Notes: generated by a model not told the origin, from the sequence alone. 64,000 nt of DNA from Collinsella sp. (GCA_019414045.1 DXMW01000031.1:93712-157711); one strand, 5' to 3'; positions 23,884 to 33,182 are shown, counted from the stretch's first letter. Numbers and translations are program-made.

Positions 23884-25647
23884 ATGACAGACGAGCTGGA
23901 CCCCCAGACTCAACAGCATATTGATGATTCCGCAGACGTCACCGCAGATGCTGATGCTGTGACCTGCGATGATATTGACCTCGACGACCCCATCTTGGAC
24001 GAAAGCGCTACGGCGGAAACCCCTGGCGCCGAAGATGCAGGCGAGCAAAACGACGATGCGCCCGCTCAGGACGACGACCCCGTACAGGATGCCGCTCCGC
24101 AAGCTGCGGGCCCTATCGAGGTGTCTTCGGAAGAAGAGCTCGACGCCGTCATGGACTCCATGATGGATGCCGTCAAAGCGATGAAAGACGCCGTGGCCGA
24201 CGCTGACGTTGACGCCGAGGAAGAGGAGGCTGCCGAGGCGGCCTCGACCTTTGTACCCGGCGAGACTCCGGTTGCCGACCAGGGCAGCACCATGCCCTCG
24301 TTTCTGCAGCTCGAGCACCCCACGATTGGCGCCGATGCGGTCGACCCGCACGCAGCAGGCTTTTCTGTGGTCGAGGGCGGCACCGGCAACATCTCCGTGC
24401 CGCAGGCTGCCGATGCGGATGCTGCTGACACCGCTCGCCCGACCGCCTCGCACTCCCCTGCCGCGAACCGCGATCTGGGGACCGCTGTCTCGAACACCGC
24501 GAACGCCGTGGGCACCTTTATTGCCCAGGGCGCCTCGGCCATGCGCGAGATGAACGCCGCGAAAAAGGCACTTGCCGATGCCCGCGCCCACCTGGCCGAA
24601 CTTGAGCAGCGCATTGCCGATCAGGCCGAGGAACTCGAGACGCGCCAGGATATCGCAGGCCGCTACGACCAGATCGTCGCCGACCAGCGCCAGGCGATTG
24701 CCACGGCCCAAAAGACTGCAGCGGCAGCCGAAATCGATCGCGATGTCCATGCTTCCAAAGTAGCAGAGCTCAAGGGTCAGCTCGAACAAATGAAGACAGA
24801 GGATGACGCGACCGAGCTCCGCCTGAAGGCCGCGCTCGATGCCGTGGAGGCCCGCGAGGCGAGCTCACGCGAGACCGGCAACCGCCTCGTTCGCCGTCTT
24901 GAGGATTCCAAGCGCATCCGCGACAAGGTGCAGGCCGAGCGAGACGCCGGCATTGCCGCCGCACAACAAACCGTCGACGCCACGCGCGCCCAGCTCGAGA
25001 CACTGCGTCATGAGTATGCCGAGCTGCAACGCAATCCCTCGGCAAATCCCGCCAACTATACGGTGCGCACCAGCGAGCTCTCGATGCAGATCTCCGACAC
25101 GGCAGATGCCCTGCGTAAAGCCGAAGAAGATGTCCCGCGCATCACCGCCGACCTTGAGCACTCGCTTGCCGCAGCCGAGCAGGCCGTCGAGCAGGCGCAA
25201 GCCCCCATCGCCGACGCCAAGCGAGCCCATCAGGCCGTGACGGCAGAGGCCGATGTCGCGCGCGACGAGCTGCAGACCGCAAAAACCGCCGCTGCAACGC
25301 GCCAGCGCGAACTGCGCGAGAAGATCGCCGCCGAGGACAAGGCACGCCGCGACCAAGAGCAGAGCATAGCCAACGCCCAAGCAGATGCCGCGCATGCGCA
25401 GTCGATTATCGAACAGGCGACCGAGGTGCACGACCACCCAGAGATCACTGAGTCGCTTGCAGGATCCTTGGCCCGAGACAAAGCCGAACACGCCGAGACC
25501 GAGCAAGAAGTCACCCAGCTCGAGGCCACCGAGGACGCGGTGCGCGAGCGTACCCGCGACTCACGCATCAAATTCACCGGCGCCATCGTCTGCATCGTCG
25601 CCGCAATCCTGGTGATCATCGCAATCTGGCTGTTCGCAAGCAAGTAG
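23884..25647 (+). CDS. Large acidic coiled-coil protein with C-terminal membrane anchor
   Basis: A 587-residue protein of unknown function. Residues 1-150 are very acidic and low in complexity (runs of Asp, Glu, Ala). Residues about 210-560 are rich in Ala, Glu, Gln, Arg and Lys in heptad-like patterns, predicted as a long coiled coil. A single membrane helix lies at the extreme C-terminus (GAIVCIVAAILVIIAIWLF), leaving a short SK tail, so the protein is probably tail-anchored with the coil in the cytoplasm. No signal peptide is visible. ATG 23884 follows AGGAGCACATACCT. It could be a scaffold or envelope-division factor; no sequence motif decides. Confidence 0.8.
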   Translation: MTDELDPQTQQHIDDSADVTADADAVTCDDIDLDDPILDESATAETPGAEDAGEQNDDAPAQDDDPVQDAAPQAAGPIEVSSEEELDAVMDSMMDAVKAMKDAVADADVDAEEEEAAEAASTFVPGETPVADQGSTMPSFLQLEHPTIGADAVDPHAAGFSVVEGGTGNISVPQAADADAADTARPTASHSPAANRDLGTAVSNTANAVGTFIAQGASAMREMNAAKKALADARAHLAELEQRIADQAEELETRQDIAGRYDQIVADQRQAIATAQKTAAAAEIDRDVHASKVAELKGQLEQMKTEDDATELRLKAALDAVEAREASSRETGNRLVRRLEDSKRIRDKVQAERDAGIAAAQQTVDATRAQLETLRHEYAELQRNPSANPANYTVRTSELSMQISDTADALRKAEEDVPRITADLEHSLAAAEQAVEQAQAPIADAKRAHQAVTAEADVARDELQTAKTAAATRQRELREKIAAEDKARRDQEQSIANAQADAAHAQSIIEQATEVHDHPEITESLAGSLARDKAEHAETEQEVTQLEATEDAVRERTRDSRIKFTGAIVCIVAAILVIIAIWLFASK

Positions 25648-25652
25648 TCGTT

Positions 25653-25823
25653 TAAGAACGTCCCCAACGACTATAAGAACGTCCCCAACGACTACTTTTC
25701 GCCAGCAACGCAAACGCCGATGTTATGGCAGAGTCAGCGAGCGGGTCGCATTTGAGACAATCTGACGTTCAAATGCGGCCCGCGCAGCGTCGGCCGGTTA
25801 CGGCGTTTGTAAAACGCCGTAAC
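25653..25823. repeat. GTCCCC units and compound palindromic repeat, copy B
   Basis: TAAGAACGTCCCCAACGACT occurs at 25653-25672 and 25674-25693. Then follow AACGCCGATG, GTCAGCGAGCGGG, a hairpin GCATTTGA...TCAAATGC, GCGCAGCGTCGGCC, and GTTACGGCGTTT-GT-AAAACGCCGTAAC (25798-25823) abutting the queA stop. Order and sequence match 22553-22786 except for the central hairpin, which differs. Confidence 0.8.
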
Positions 25824-27041
25824 CTACTGAATGAGCATCGCGTCGCCGAAGCTGAAGAAGCGGTAACGTTCTTCGATAGCAGCAGCGTAGGCATCCATGA
25901 TCTGGTCGCGGGTGGCAAGTGCGCTCACGAGCATCATGAGCGTGGAGCGCGGCACGTGGAAGTTCGTGATCAGCGCGTCTACCACGTGATAGGTCGAGCC
26001 GGGCATGAGGTAGAGCTGCGTCGTGGCGTTCTCGCGCACCACGATGTCACCGCGGCCAAGCGTGTCGGCTCCGTCCTCGCGGCCTTCAAAATAGCGCGCC
26101 GTCACGGCCGGATCGAACACCGGGGCTTCTGCGTCAAACGCGCTCTCGAGCGAGCGCACCGCGGTAGTGCCGACGGCGATCACACGATGACCCTCGGCTT
26201 TCGCCTTATGCACGGCGTCGACAACTTCCTGCGACACGTGGTAGCGCTCGGTGTGCATGACGTGCTGCGTGGGGTCGTCCTCCTCCACCAAGCGGAAGGT
26301 ATCGATGCCCACCTCGAGCTCGACGGCGGCAAACTTCGCACCCTTGGCCTCGATAGCGGCCATGAGCTCGGAAGTAAAGTGCAGACCCGCCGTGGGAGCT
26401 GCAGCCGAGTGTTCCTCTTTCATGGCGTAGACGGTCTGGTACTTCTCGGGATCGCCCTCGTAATCGGTAATGTAGGGCGGCAGCGGCACGTGGCCGGCAG
26501 CATGGATGGCCTCGTCGAGCGTGCGCGGCTCGCCGGCGGCATTGCAACCGGCCGGCTCAAAACGCACCAGGCGGCCGCCGCGGCTATCGGTGACAAAGTC
26601 GATGACCTCGGCCGTCAGCACCACGGGAGCCCCCTCGGGCGCATGGGCGCCGCCCGCACGATACTCAATCTGAGCACCGGGCTTCAGGCGCTTACCCGGC
26701 TTGACCAGGCACTCCCAAACGTGGCCCAGCGGGTCAACATCTTCGCGGCGCTTGAGCAGCAGCGTCTCGACCACGCCGCCCGAGCCCTCCTTGCGACCGA
26801 TCAGGCGGGCCGGCATCACGCGCGTCTTGTTGATGACGAGCACATCGCCAGGCTCGATATAGTCGATGATGTCGCGGAAGATGCGGTGCTCAACGGTACC
26901 GCCGTGCTCCAGCGGCGTTCCCGCCTGGGAGCCCTTGCGATCCACCACCAGCAGGCGGCAGGAGTCGCGCGGCTCGGCAGGAGCTTGGGCAATCAGTTCC
27001 TCGGGAAGGTTGTAGTCAAAATCATCGGTACGCATAGACAC
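25824..27041 (-). CDS. queA: S-adenosylmethionine:tRNA ribosyltransferase-isomerase
   Basis: A 405-residue enzyme that adds the epoxycyclopentane ring from AdoMet to preQ1-34 in tRNA. It starts FDYNLPEELIAQ-PAEPRD-CRLLVVDR, has DVLVINKTRVMPARL and the long AAPTAGLHFT segment followed by GIDTFRLVEED, all QueA signatures. The frame begins at GTG 27041 with AAGGAG eight bases upstream; the ATG two codons later is the alternative. queH follows in the opposite order upstream on the same strand. Confidence 0.95.
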   Translation of the reverse strand: MSMRTDDFDYNLPEELIAQAPAEPRDSCRLLVVDRKGSQAGTPLEHGGTVEHRIFRDIIDYIEPGDVLVINKTRVMPARLIGRKEGSGGVVETLLLKRREDVDPLGHVWECLVKPGKRLKPGAQIEYRAGGAHAPEGAPVVLTAEVIDFVTDSRGGRLVRFEPAGCNAAGEPRTLDEAIHAAGHVPLPPYITDYEGDPEKYQTVYAMKEEHSAAAPTAGLHFTSELMAAIEAKGAKFAAVELEVGIDTFRLVEEDDPTQHVMHTERYHVSQEVVDAVHKAKAEGHRVIAVGTTAVRSLESAFDAEAPVFDPAVTARYFEGREDGADTLGRGDIVVRENATTQLYLMPGSTYHVVDALITNFHVPRSTLMMLVSALATRDQIMDAYAAAIEERYRFFSFGDAMLIQ

Positions 27042-27105
27042 GTCGGATACTCCTTATATAGCTATAGTCCGCTCTACATCCTAGCAGGCTGCCAGCTCAA
27101 AAGAA

Positions 27106-27681
27106 CTACTTTTTGGACGCTTTGCGCTCGTCGCGGATGCGGGCGCGGTCCATGGCCGCCTCGACAGCCGAGAAGCGGCAACCACAGTAGTTCTGCCGAT
27201 ACATGCCCAGCTCGCGCGAACGGCGTGTCGCCTCGGGGTAATACGGACGAAAATCGCGAATCACCGGAGTGAGACCGCGGGCGGCAGCCAGACGCTCCAA
27301 CACATCATTGCAGGTGTCGAACAGCTGATACGGCGAGACGGCGAGCGTCGTACCCACAAACTCAAACCCGCGCTCCTGGGCCACTCGGCATGCCTCGGCC
27401 AGGCGCAGGGCATAGCATGCGCGACAGCGACGGGCTCGATCGGCGCCCAGCGGGGCCACGCCGGCCTCCCAACGCTCACGGTCCTCCCCCGCCTCGATAA
27501 GCTCGATGTCGCCATCGGCACACCACCGGCGCAGCTCGTCCAGGCGACGCTGCCATTCATCGTGCGGCTGAATATTGGGGTTGGTCCAGCAAATCGTGGG
27601 CTCAAACCCTTCCTCGCGCAGCAGGCGGACCGGCTCAAGCGAGCACGGCGCGCAGCAAGCGTGCAACAACAACGGCTTCAT
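27106..27681 (-). CDS. queH: Epoxyqueuosine reductase QueH
   Basis: A 191-residue non-orthologous replacement of QueG that reduces epoxyqueuosine to queuosine. The family (formerly DUF208) is recognised by conserved cysteines and surrounding residues: LLLHACCAPC near the start, RRCRACYALRL in the middle and YCGC near the end, which bind an iron-sulfur cluster and a second metal. TLAVSPYQLFDT is also typical. ATG 27681 is chosen (GAGGAG six bases before). queA lies 65 bases downstream on the same strand. Confidence 0.92.
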   Translation of the reverse strand: MKPLLLHACCAPCSLEPVRLLREEGFEPTICWTNPNIQPHDEWQRRLDELRRWCADGDIELIEAGEDRERWEAGVAPLGADRARRCRACYALRLAEACRVAQERGFEFVGTTLAVSPYQLFDTCNDVLERLAAARGLTPVIRDFRPYYPEATRRSRELGMYRQNYCGCRFSAVEAAMDRARIRDERKASKK

Positions 27682-27691
27682 CAACATCTCC

Positions 27692-28258
27692 TCACCCGAA
27701 AAAGCGCACGCCAAAGGACGTATCCTCGCAGGCGACAATGCGGCGGTCGCGCAAAATGGTCCGCACGTAATACCAGTCGCCCACACAGCCTGACAAATGC
27801 AAGCCGGCCGCCAGATAGCACAGCAGCGGATAGCCCGAAAACGCAAACCCCAGGGCAAGCGTTGCCGTCACAACAACCGTCGGCGCCAGGCAAACCGCCA
27901 CGTACCGCCGGCGAGAATACACAACGCCTTCGGCGCAGGCATAGATCATCGCTGTCTCGCGATTCGCCCCAAAGGTCACCTTCGCGCCCGCAGGCGCCAG
28001 CAGCTTAAAAAACACACCGTGCACCAGCTCGTGCACGGCGAACGACGCCATTGAGATCGCAGCCAAGCCGACTATCCAGCCCACGACCGCCGTCCAACCG
28101 CCCGCGTCAGCCGCATCCAGGTCCGCGGGTCCGCCCAGCAGCATAAACACCGGCACCAGGCACACGGCAAACACGCCGACTACGACCATCCCCCACACGA
28201 AGCAAGCGTGCAGAAAATCCTCGTCTTCAAACGCATGTATGTTGGAAATCTCATTCAT
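27692..28258 (-). CDS. DUF3267 membrane metalloprotease-like protein
   Basis: A 188-residue membrane protein with about four hydrophobic segments (roughly 18-40, 55-75, 118-137, 140-155). The motif VHELVHGVFF is the HExxH of DUF3267, and a later Asp (GDWYYV) is in the position of a third ligand as in site-2-protease-like folds. No substrate is known for this family. It lies ten bases upstream of queH and in the same direction, so it is probably co-transcribed, without an evident link to tRNA modification. Confidence 0.85.
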   Translation of the reverse strand: MNEISNIHAFEDEDFLHACFVWGMVVVGVFAVCLVPVFMLLGGPADLDAADAGGWTAVVGWIVGLAAISMASFAVHELVHGVFFKLLAPAGAKVTFGANRETAMIYACAEGVVYSRRRYVAVCLAPTVVVTATLALGFAFSGYPLLCYLAAGLHLSGCVGDWYYVRTILRDRRIVACEDTSFGVRFFG

Positions 28259-28390
28259 AGCATCTTAGGATAGCGCCCCTGCCACGCACCCGCCCGCATG
28301 TGCGATAATGTCGAACGATATGCACGAATTGACCACCGCGCCGCCGAGCCCCGCGCCCGGCCGCGCCCTCACCATATGCGAAGGAGTCCC

Positions 28391-30541
28391 ATGGCATCCA
28401 AATACTCCATGAACAACCGTCCCAGCTGGCCTCGCCGCGCCATCGTTACCGCCGGCGAGCCCTACGGCAACAAGGGCCTTCACTTTGGCCACGTTGGCGG
28501 CGTCTTTGTCCCTGCCGACTTCTTCGCCCGCTTCCTGCGCGACCGCCTGGGCCGTGAGAACGTCATCTTCACCTCGGGCACCGACTGCTACGGCTCGCCC
28601 ATCATGGAGAGCTACCGCAAGCTCAAGGAGAACGAGGGCTACGACAAGTCCATTAACGAGTACGTCGAGTCCAATCACTCCCGCCAAGCAGCGACCCTCA
28701 ACAACTACAACATCAGCTGCGATATCTACGGCGGCTCGGGCCTTGAGCCGGCTGCGCAGATTCACAACGAGGTGACCGCCGAGATTATCGAGCGCCTGCA
28801 CGAGCAGGGCACCATCTCCAAGCGCTCCACGCTGCAGTTCTACGATGCCAAGGCCGGCACGTTCCTCAACGGCCGTCAGGTGATCGGCCGCTGCCCCATC
28901 CAGGGCTGCAAGTCCGAGAAGGCCTATGCCGACGAGTGCGACCTGGGCCACCAGTTTGAGCCCGAGGAGCTCATCGCGCCTAAGAGCCAGCTCACCGGCG
29001 AGGTGCCCGAGCTGCGCCCGGTCGACAACCTCTACTTCGACCTGCCGGCCTACCTCGACTTTATGAAGACCTATACCGCCAAGCTCGCCCAGAACCCGCA
29101 GGTTCGTTCCGTGGTCTCCAAGACCATGGAGGAGTGGCTGCTGCCGGCTCAGCTCTACATCCAGAACAAGTTCCGCGAGGCCTTCGATGCCGTTGAGGAT
29201 CAGCTTCCCGAGCACACCGTCCTGGAGCCCGAGGGCAACAAGAGCAGCTTTACCGTCACCTTCCCCAGCTGGAAGGAGCGCGACGATGCCCACGCGGTGC
29301 TCGCCAACGGTGGCGTGCGTTTCCGCAGCGGCAAGGCGCTCGTGCCCTTCCGCATCACCGGCAACATCGACTGGGGCGTTCCGGTGCCCGAGGTCGATGG
29401 CGTCTCCGACGTCACCTGCTGGTGCTGGCCCGAGAGCCTGTGGGCGCCCATCAGCTATACGCGTACCGTGCTCGCACGCGATGCCAAGGCCGCCGGCGTG
29501 ACCGAGGGCGTCGCCGCCCAGGATGCCGCCCTCATGGGCGAGCCCGCTGCCGATTCCACGCAGGTACCCGCTCCCACCTACCAGCACAGCTCGCTCGACT
29601 GGCGCGACTGGTGGTGCTCTGACGACGCTCAGATCTACCAGTTCATCGGTCAGGACAACATCTACTTCTACTGCATAGCTCAGACCGCCATGTGGGAGGC
29701 CCTGGGTTGGGATCTTACGCAGAGCACCGTCAGCGCCTGCTATCACCTGCTCTACATGGGCAAAAAAGCCAGCTCGTCCTCGCAGACGCCTCCCCCGCCG
29801 GCAGACGACCTGCTCAACCACTACACCTGCGAGCAGATGCGCGCGCACTGGCTGTCGCTCGGCCTGTCCGAGAAGCCGGTGAGCTTTAGTCCCAAGGCAT
29901 ACGACACGCGCGTAACCGGCAAGGACAAGGACGGCAACGAGGTGCGCGCCTGCGACGACAAGCGCGTCATCGACCCCGCCCTTAAGGAGAGCGCGCTGCT
30001 GACCGGCGTGTTCAACCGTCTGGCCCGCAGCTGCTTCTACGGCGTCGCCGTCAAGGAGGGCGACGAGAGTCCCTATCGCAACGGTTGCATTCCCGCCGGC
30101 GCCGCTTCTGGCACCGTAATCGAAGCCGCCCAGCAGGCAGCCCTCGCCTTTGAACAGGCCATGTACAAGTTCGAGACGCACCGCGCGCTTGCCGTGTGCG
30201 ACGACTACCTACGCGCCGCCAACAAGCGCTGGAGCGACGCCTCCAAGGCCGCCAACAAGCTCGAGGGTAATGAGGCAAACGCCGCGATGGCGCAGGCCCT
30301 CGTCGACGCCTTTAGCGAGCTGCGCGTGGCGACCGTGCTCATGCACGGCATCGTCCCGGCCGGCTGTGAGCTCATCTGCGAGTACTTCGACGTCGACCCG
30401 GTCGCCTTCTTTAGCTGGGATAACATCTTTGCCTCCACGGATGAGTTTGTGGAGAGCCTGGGCGAGAAGCCCGGCGAGCACCGCGTGAAGCCGCTGCCCC
30501 CGCGCTTCGACTTCTTTAGCAAGCACGAGAGCCAGTACTAA
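28391..30541 (+). CDS. Divergent methionyl-tRNA synthetase-type class I tRNA ligase
   Basis: A 716-residue protein that aligns with MetRS: a HIGH-like motif (GLHFGHVGG), FTSGTDCYGSPI (usual GTDEHGTP), a zinc knuckle C-x4-C...C-x3-H (CPIQGC...CDLGH), NLYFDLPAYL and an anticodon-binding helical domain (about 540-690). It differs from canonical MetRS in two ways: an extra 100 residues between about 285 and 400, and the KMSKS loop, here KKASSSS. Start ATG 28391 follows AAGGAG. It may be the only MetRS of the organism or a paralogue; this cannot be told from the window. Confidence 0.8.
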   Translation: MASKYSMNNRPSWPRRAIVTAGEPYGNKGLHFGHVGGVFVPADFFARFLRDRLGRENVIFTSGTDCYGSPIMESYRKLKENEGYDKSINEYVESNHSRQAATLNNYNISCDIYGGSGLEPAAQIHNEVTAEIIERLHEQGTISKRSTLQFYDAKAGTFLNGRQVIGRCPIQGCKSEKAYADECDLGHQFEPEELIAPKSQLTGEVPELRPVDNLYFDLPAYLDFMKTYTAKLAQNPQVRSVVSKTMEEWLLPAQLYIQNKFREAFDAVEDQLPEHTVLEPEGNKSSFTVTFPSWKERDDAHAVLANGGVRFRSGKALVPFRITGNIDWGVPVPEVDGVSDVTCWCWPESLWAPISYTRTVLARDAKAAGVTEGVAAQDAALMGEPAADSTQVPAPTYQHSSLDWRDWWCSDDAQIYQFIGQDNIYFYCIAQTAMWEALGWDLTQSTVSACYHLLYMGKKASSSSQTPPPPADDLLNHYTCEQMRAHWLSLGLSEKPVSFSPKAYDTRVTGKDKDGNEVRACDDKRVIDPALKESALLTGVFNRLARSCFYGVAVKEGDESPYRNGCIPAGAASGTVIEAAQQAALAFEQAMYKFETHRALAVCDDYLRAANKRWSDASKAANKLEGNEANAAMAQALVDAFSELRVATVLMHGIVPAGCELICEYFDVDPVAFFSWDNIFASTDEFVESLGEKPGEHRVKPLPPRFDFFSKHESQY

Positions 30542-30600
30542 AGCACGCCAGCAGCGGCGTGCCCGGAAAGTAGTCAATTTGGAACGGGAAGGAAAGACGG

Positions 30601-31704
30601 ATGTCCAAGCCGCGTCGTCGTAAGCAGAAAAAGCAGGTTAAGCCCGAGCTCAAGCTTAGGCAGTTTGCCTCCACCGAGCTTTCCGACCAGCTTGCCGCCC
30701 TTCCCTGCGCCGCCGACCTGCCGCGCTTTATGGTCGACACGGTCGCCGGCGCCTATGCGCCCGCCGATGCCGAGCTCATGATCGAGGGCTTTGGTGCCGC
30801 GGCCACACGCCCGGTCACACTGCGCGCCAACACGCTCAAGGCGACCGCCGAGGACATCGCTGCGGCGCTCGATGCAGCCGGCATCGCCCACAACCCCGTC
30901 GTCTGGTACCCAGACGCCTTTATCCTGCCCGAGGCCCAGGTTTCCGATCTGTGGGATCTCGACATCTACCGCGACGGCAAAATCTATCTGCAGAGCCTGT
31001 CGTCCATGATGCCACCGTTGGCCCTGGGCGTTCAGGCCGGCGAGGACATCCTGGACATGTGCGCAGCCCCCGGCGGCAAGACAACGCAGATCGCCGCCCT
31101 CACCCAGGGCCAGGCACACCTCACGGCCTGCGAGATGAGCATTCCCCGCGCCGAAAAGCTTGAGTCCAACCTCCACCGCCAAGGTGCCAAAAACGTGCCC
31201 GTCATGCGCATCGACGCACGCGAGCTCGACGAGTTCTTCCGCTTTGACCGCATCCTGCTCGACGCTCCCTGCACCGGCACGGGCACCGTCATCAACGGCA
31301 ACGAGAAAAGCCTGCGCGGCCTCACCGAGCAGTTGCTGAGCAAGTGCGCCCGCTCGCAGCGAGCACTTCTGGACCGCGCCATGGGTGCCCTCAAACCGGG
31401 CGGCACGCTCGTCTATTCGACCTGTTCGATCTTGCCGCAGGAAAACGAGGACGCCCTGCAAGAGGCCCTCGACAAGCATATGGACTGCGAGCTTATCCCC
31501 CTCGACGGCACGCCGAGCGAAAGTGAAACGCAACGTGCTCAGGAAGCTGGCGAAGAGCCACACATCGAGAGCAACGCTCTCACCGAGGCCATCGCCGCCG
31601 GCCACGTCTCGTCCGTCGCCAACGGTATGCCCGGCACGCTGTCCATTCCGCCCAGCCGCGACTTTGAGGGCTTCTACATTGCCCTGATCCGAAAACGCAG
31701 CTAG
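30601..31704 (+). CDS. RsmB/NOP-family RNA cytosine-5 methyltransferase
   Basis: A 367-residue SAM-dependent methyltransferase. The SAM loop is DMCAAPGGKTTQIA, the releasing cysteine is in LDAPCTGTG and the nucleophilic cysteine in YSTCSILPQENE, a diagnostic two-Cys set. The N-terminal extension is Lys/Arg-rich (SKPRRRKQKKQVK). It resembles RsmF/YebU-type enzymes acting on 16S rRNA, but the target base cannot be assigned. The gene follows the MetRS-like gene by 59 bases in the same direction, with GGAAGGAAAG before the ATG. Confidence 0.9.
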   Translation: MSKPRRRKQKKQVKPELKLRQFASTELSDQLAALPCAADLPRFMVDTVAGAYAPADAELMIEGFGAAATRPVTLRANTLKATAEDIAAALDAAGIAHNPVVWYPDAFILPEAQVSDLWDLDIYRDGKIYLQSLSSMMPPLALGVQAGEDILDMCAAPGGKTTQIAALTQGQAHLTACEMSIPRAEKLESNLHRQGAKNVPVMRIDARELDEFFRFDRILLDAPCTGTGTVINGNEKSLRGLTEQLLSKCARSQRALLDRAMGALKPGGTLVYSTCSILPQENEDALQEALDKHMDCELIPLDGTPSESETQRAQEAGEEPHIESNALTEAIAAGHVSSVANGMPGTLSIPPSRDFEGFYIALIRKRS

Positions 31705-31728
31705 CGCACGGATCCAAAACTCAACAAG

Positions 31729-31899
31729 CTATTTCTGTGCGCGTTTGCCCTGCTGGTCGCGATGCTGTTTAAGCATCGCACGCTCCTTGCGCTCGGCCCT
31801 TTTGCCCTTAATGGCCGTGGCCACAAAGTAGATGACCGCGGCGGCAACGATTGCGCCCACACACAGGCCAATCGAGCCAAACATTGCTGTCAATTCCAT
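31729..31899 (-). CDS. Small single-pass membrane protein (56 residues)
   Basis: A 56-codon frame with GAGAGGTGA upstream of the ATG. The peptide starts MELTAMFGSIGLCVGAIV with a hydrophobic helix at about 5-30 and ends in a strongly basic, charged tail (KGKRAERKERAMLKQHRDQQ). Such layout is common for small membrane proteins and fits no shadow of another gene. It lies convergent with the methyltransferase gene. Confidence 0.7.
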   Translation of the reverse strand: MELTAMFGSIGLCVGAIVAAAVIYFVATAIKGKRAERKERAMLKQHRDQQGKRAQK

Positions 31900-32090
31900 A
31901 CCGCGTCACCTCTCTTTTAAACGGGACTTTCAAGATAGCACCTCGATCCCCGCCACCACAGCTCCTTCACGTTCGCCGGCCCTTCGGTCTAACGGATGGC
32001 GCGGCGGGGAAAAATCAACTCGTCAAACGATTTAGCATTCGCAATTCCGGCTGCATAGCGCCGGCCGTTATCACATAGAATCGAGCCTCC

Positions 32091-33182
32091 ATGGATACCC
32101 TCAACGATCTAAATGAGCGCGTCGACGCCTTCGTCGGCACCAGCTCCTTCGACACGCCTGCCGCGGCAAACGACCAAGCTCCCATCGATGTGCCCGCCGA
32201 GGTTCACGAGGACATCGTCGCCTCGGTCGATTTCTCCGAGGTCGAGCTCGCAGACGAGTTCACCGAGCCCCAGGTAGCCGTGACCCCCAACGGACTGCTC
32301 CCCATGGAGCCACTGCCCATCGACGGACGTTTGCGCAAGGCGGCCCTTCGCATGCCCGACGAGATCGAGGAGGCCAGCGGCTTTACGCTCTTCGGCCGCC
32401 GCATCAAGTCGCTCATTTACACCACCGATGTCGCGGTTATCCGCAACTCCAACGCCGATGCCGTCTTTGCCGTTTACCCCTTCACGCCGCAGCCGGCCAT
32501 TACGCAGGCACTGTTGACCGTCGCCGAGTGCCCGGTCTTTGTAGGCGTGGGCGGCGGAACTACGACCGGTAAGCGCTCCGTGCAGATGGCAGCCGTCTCC
32601 GAGATGCAGGGCGCGGCGGGCTGCGTGGTCAACTCCCCCGCCACCGCCGGGATGGTCGAGCACATCACCAACATCGCCGACATCCCTGTCATCGCCACGG
32701 TCGTACGTTGCGACGACGATGCGCATGCCAAGGTGCGCGCCGGAGCCAAGATTCTCAACATCGCGGCCGGCAAAAACACACCGCAGGTCCTACGCGAGCT
32801 GCGCGAGCACTATCCCAACCTGCCGCTCATCGCGCCGGGCGGCAAGACGCCCGAGAGCATCCGCGAAACCATCGCCGCCGGCGCCAACGCCATCATCTGG
32901 ACGCCGCCTTCGGCCCAGCAGCTACAGGCCGACATGATGCAGCGCTATCGCAAGATGAAGGAAGACGCCACACCTGTCATCTCGCGCGACGATGTGCCCA
33001 TTATCGACCAGGTCGCCGCCGCCGAAGTCAGCCAGGTCGAGAACATGAATCCCGACGTGCCGATTCCCGACGAAGTCATCGAGCGCGTCGCTTCGATCCA
33101 CGAGCGCGTCGAGGAGCATCGCGCCAACCGCGGCCTCAAGCCGTCACTGCACGGCTTTTTCTTCCGCGGAAAGAAGCGCTAG
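32091..33182 (+). CDS. TIM-barrel-like protein of unknown function
   Basis: A 363-residue protein I do not recognise by name. The first 85 residues are acidic and low in complexity. Residues about 100-275 alternate hydrophobic strands and helices with Gly-rich turns: FVGVGGGTTTG, CVVNSPATAGM, IPVIATVVRCDDDAH, AAGKNTP, LIAPGGKTPESIRETIAAGANAI. The last is like the phosphate-binding end of TIM barrels such as KDPG aldolase-type enzymes. The C-terminal 80 residues are helical and end in a basic FFFRGKKR tail. A terminator follows 12 bases on. Confidence 0.65.
   Translation: MDTLNDLNERVDAFVGTSSFDTPAAANDQAPIDVPAEVHEDIVASVDFSEVELADEFTEPQVAVTPNGLLPMEPLPIDGRLRKAALRMPDEIEEASGFTLFGRRIKSLIYTTDVAVIRNSNADAVFAVYPFTPQPAITQALLTVAECPVFVGVGGGTTTGKRSVQMAAVSEMQGAAGCVVNSPATAGMVEHITNIADIPVIATVVRCDDDAHAKVRAGAKILNIAAGKNTPQVLRELREHYPNLPLIAPGGKTPESIRETIAAGANAIIWTPPSAQQLQADMMQRYRKMKEDATPVISRDDVPIIDQVAAAEVSQVENMNPDVPIPDEVIERVASIHERVEEHRANRGLKPSLHGFFFRGKKR

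Noticed and set aside
28265..30181. A 638-codon open frame on the minus strand
   Set aside because: It lies wholly opposite the MetRS-like gene and is a by-product of high G+C and codon bias; no ribosome-binding site or domain is seen.
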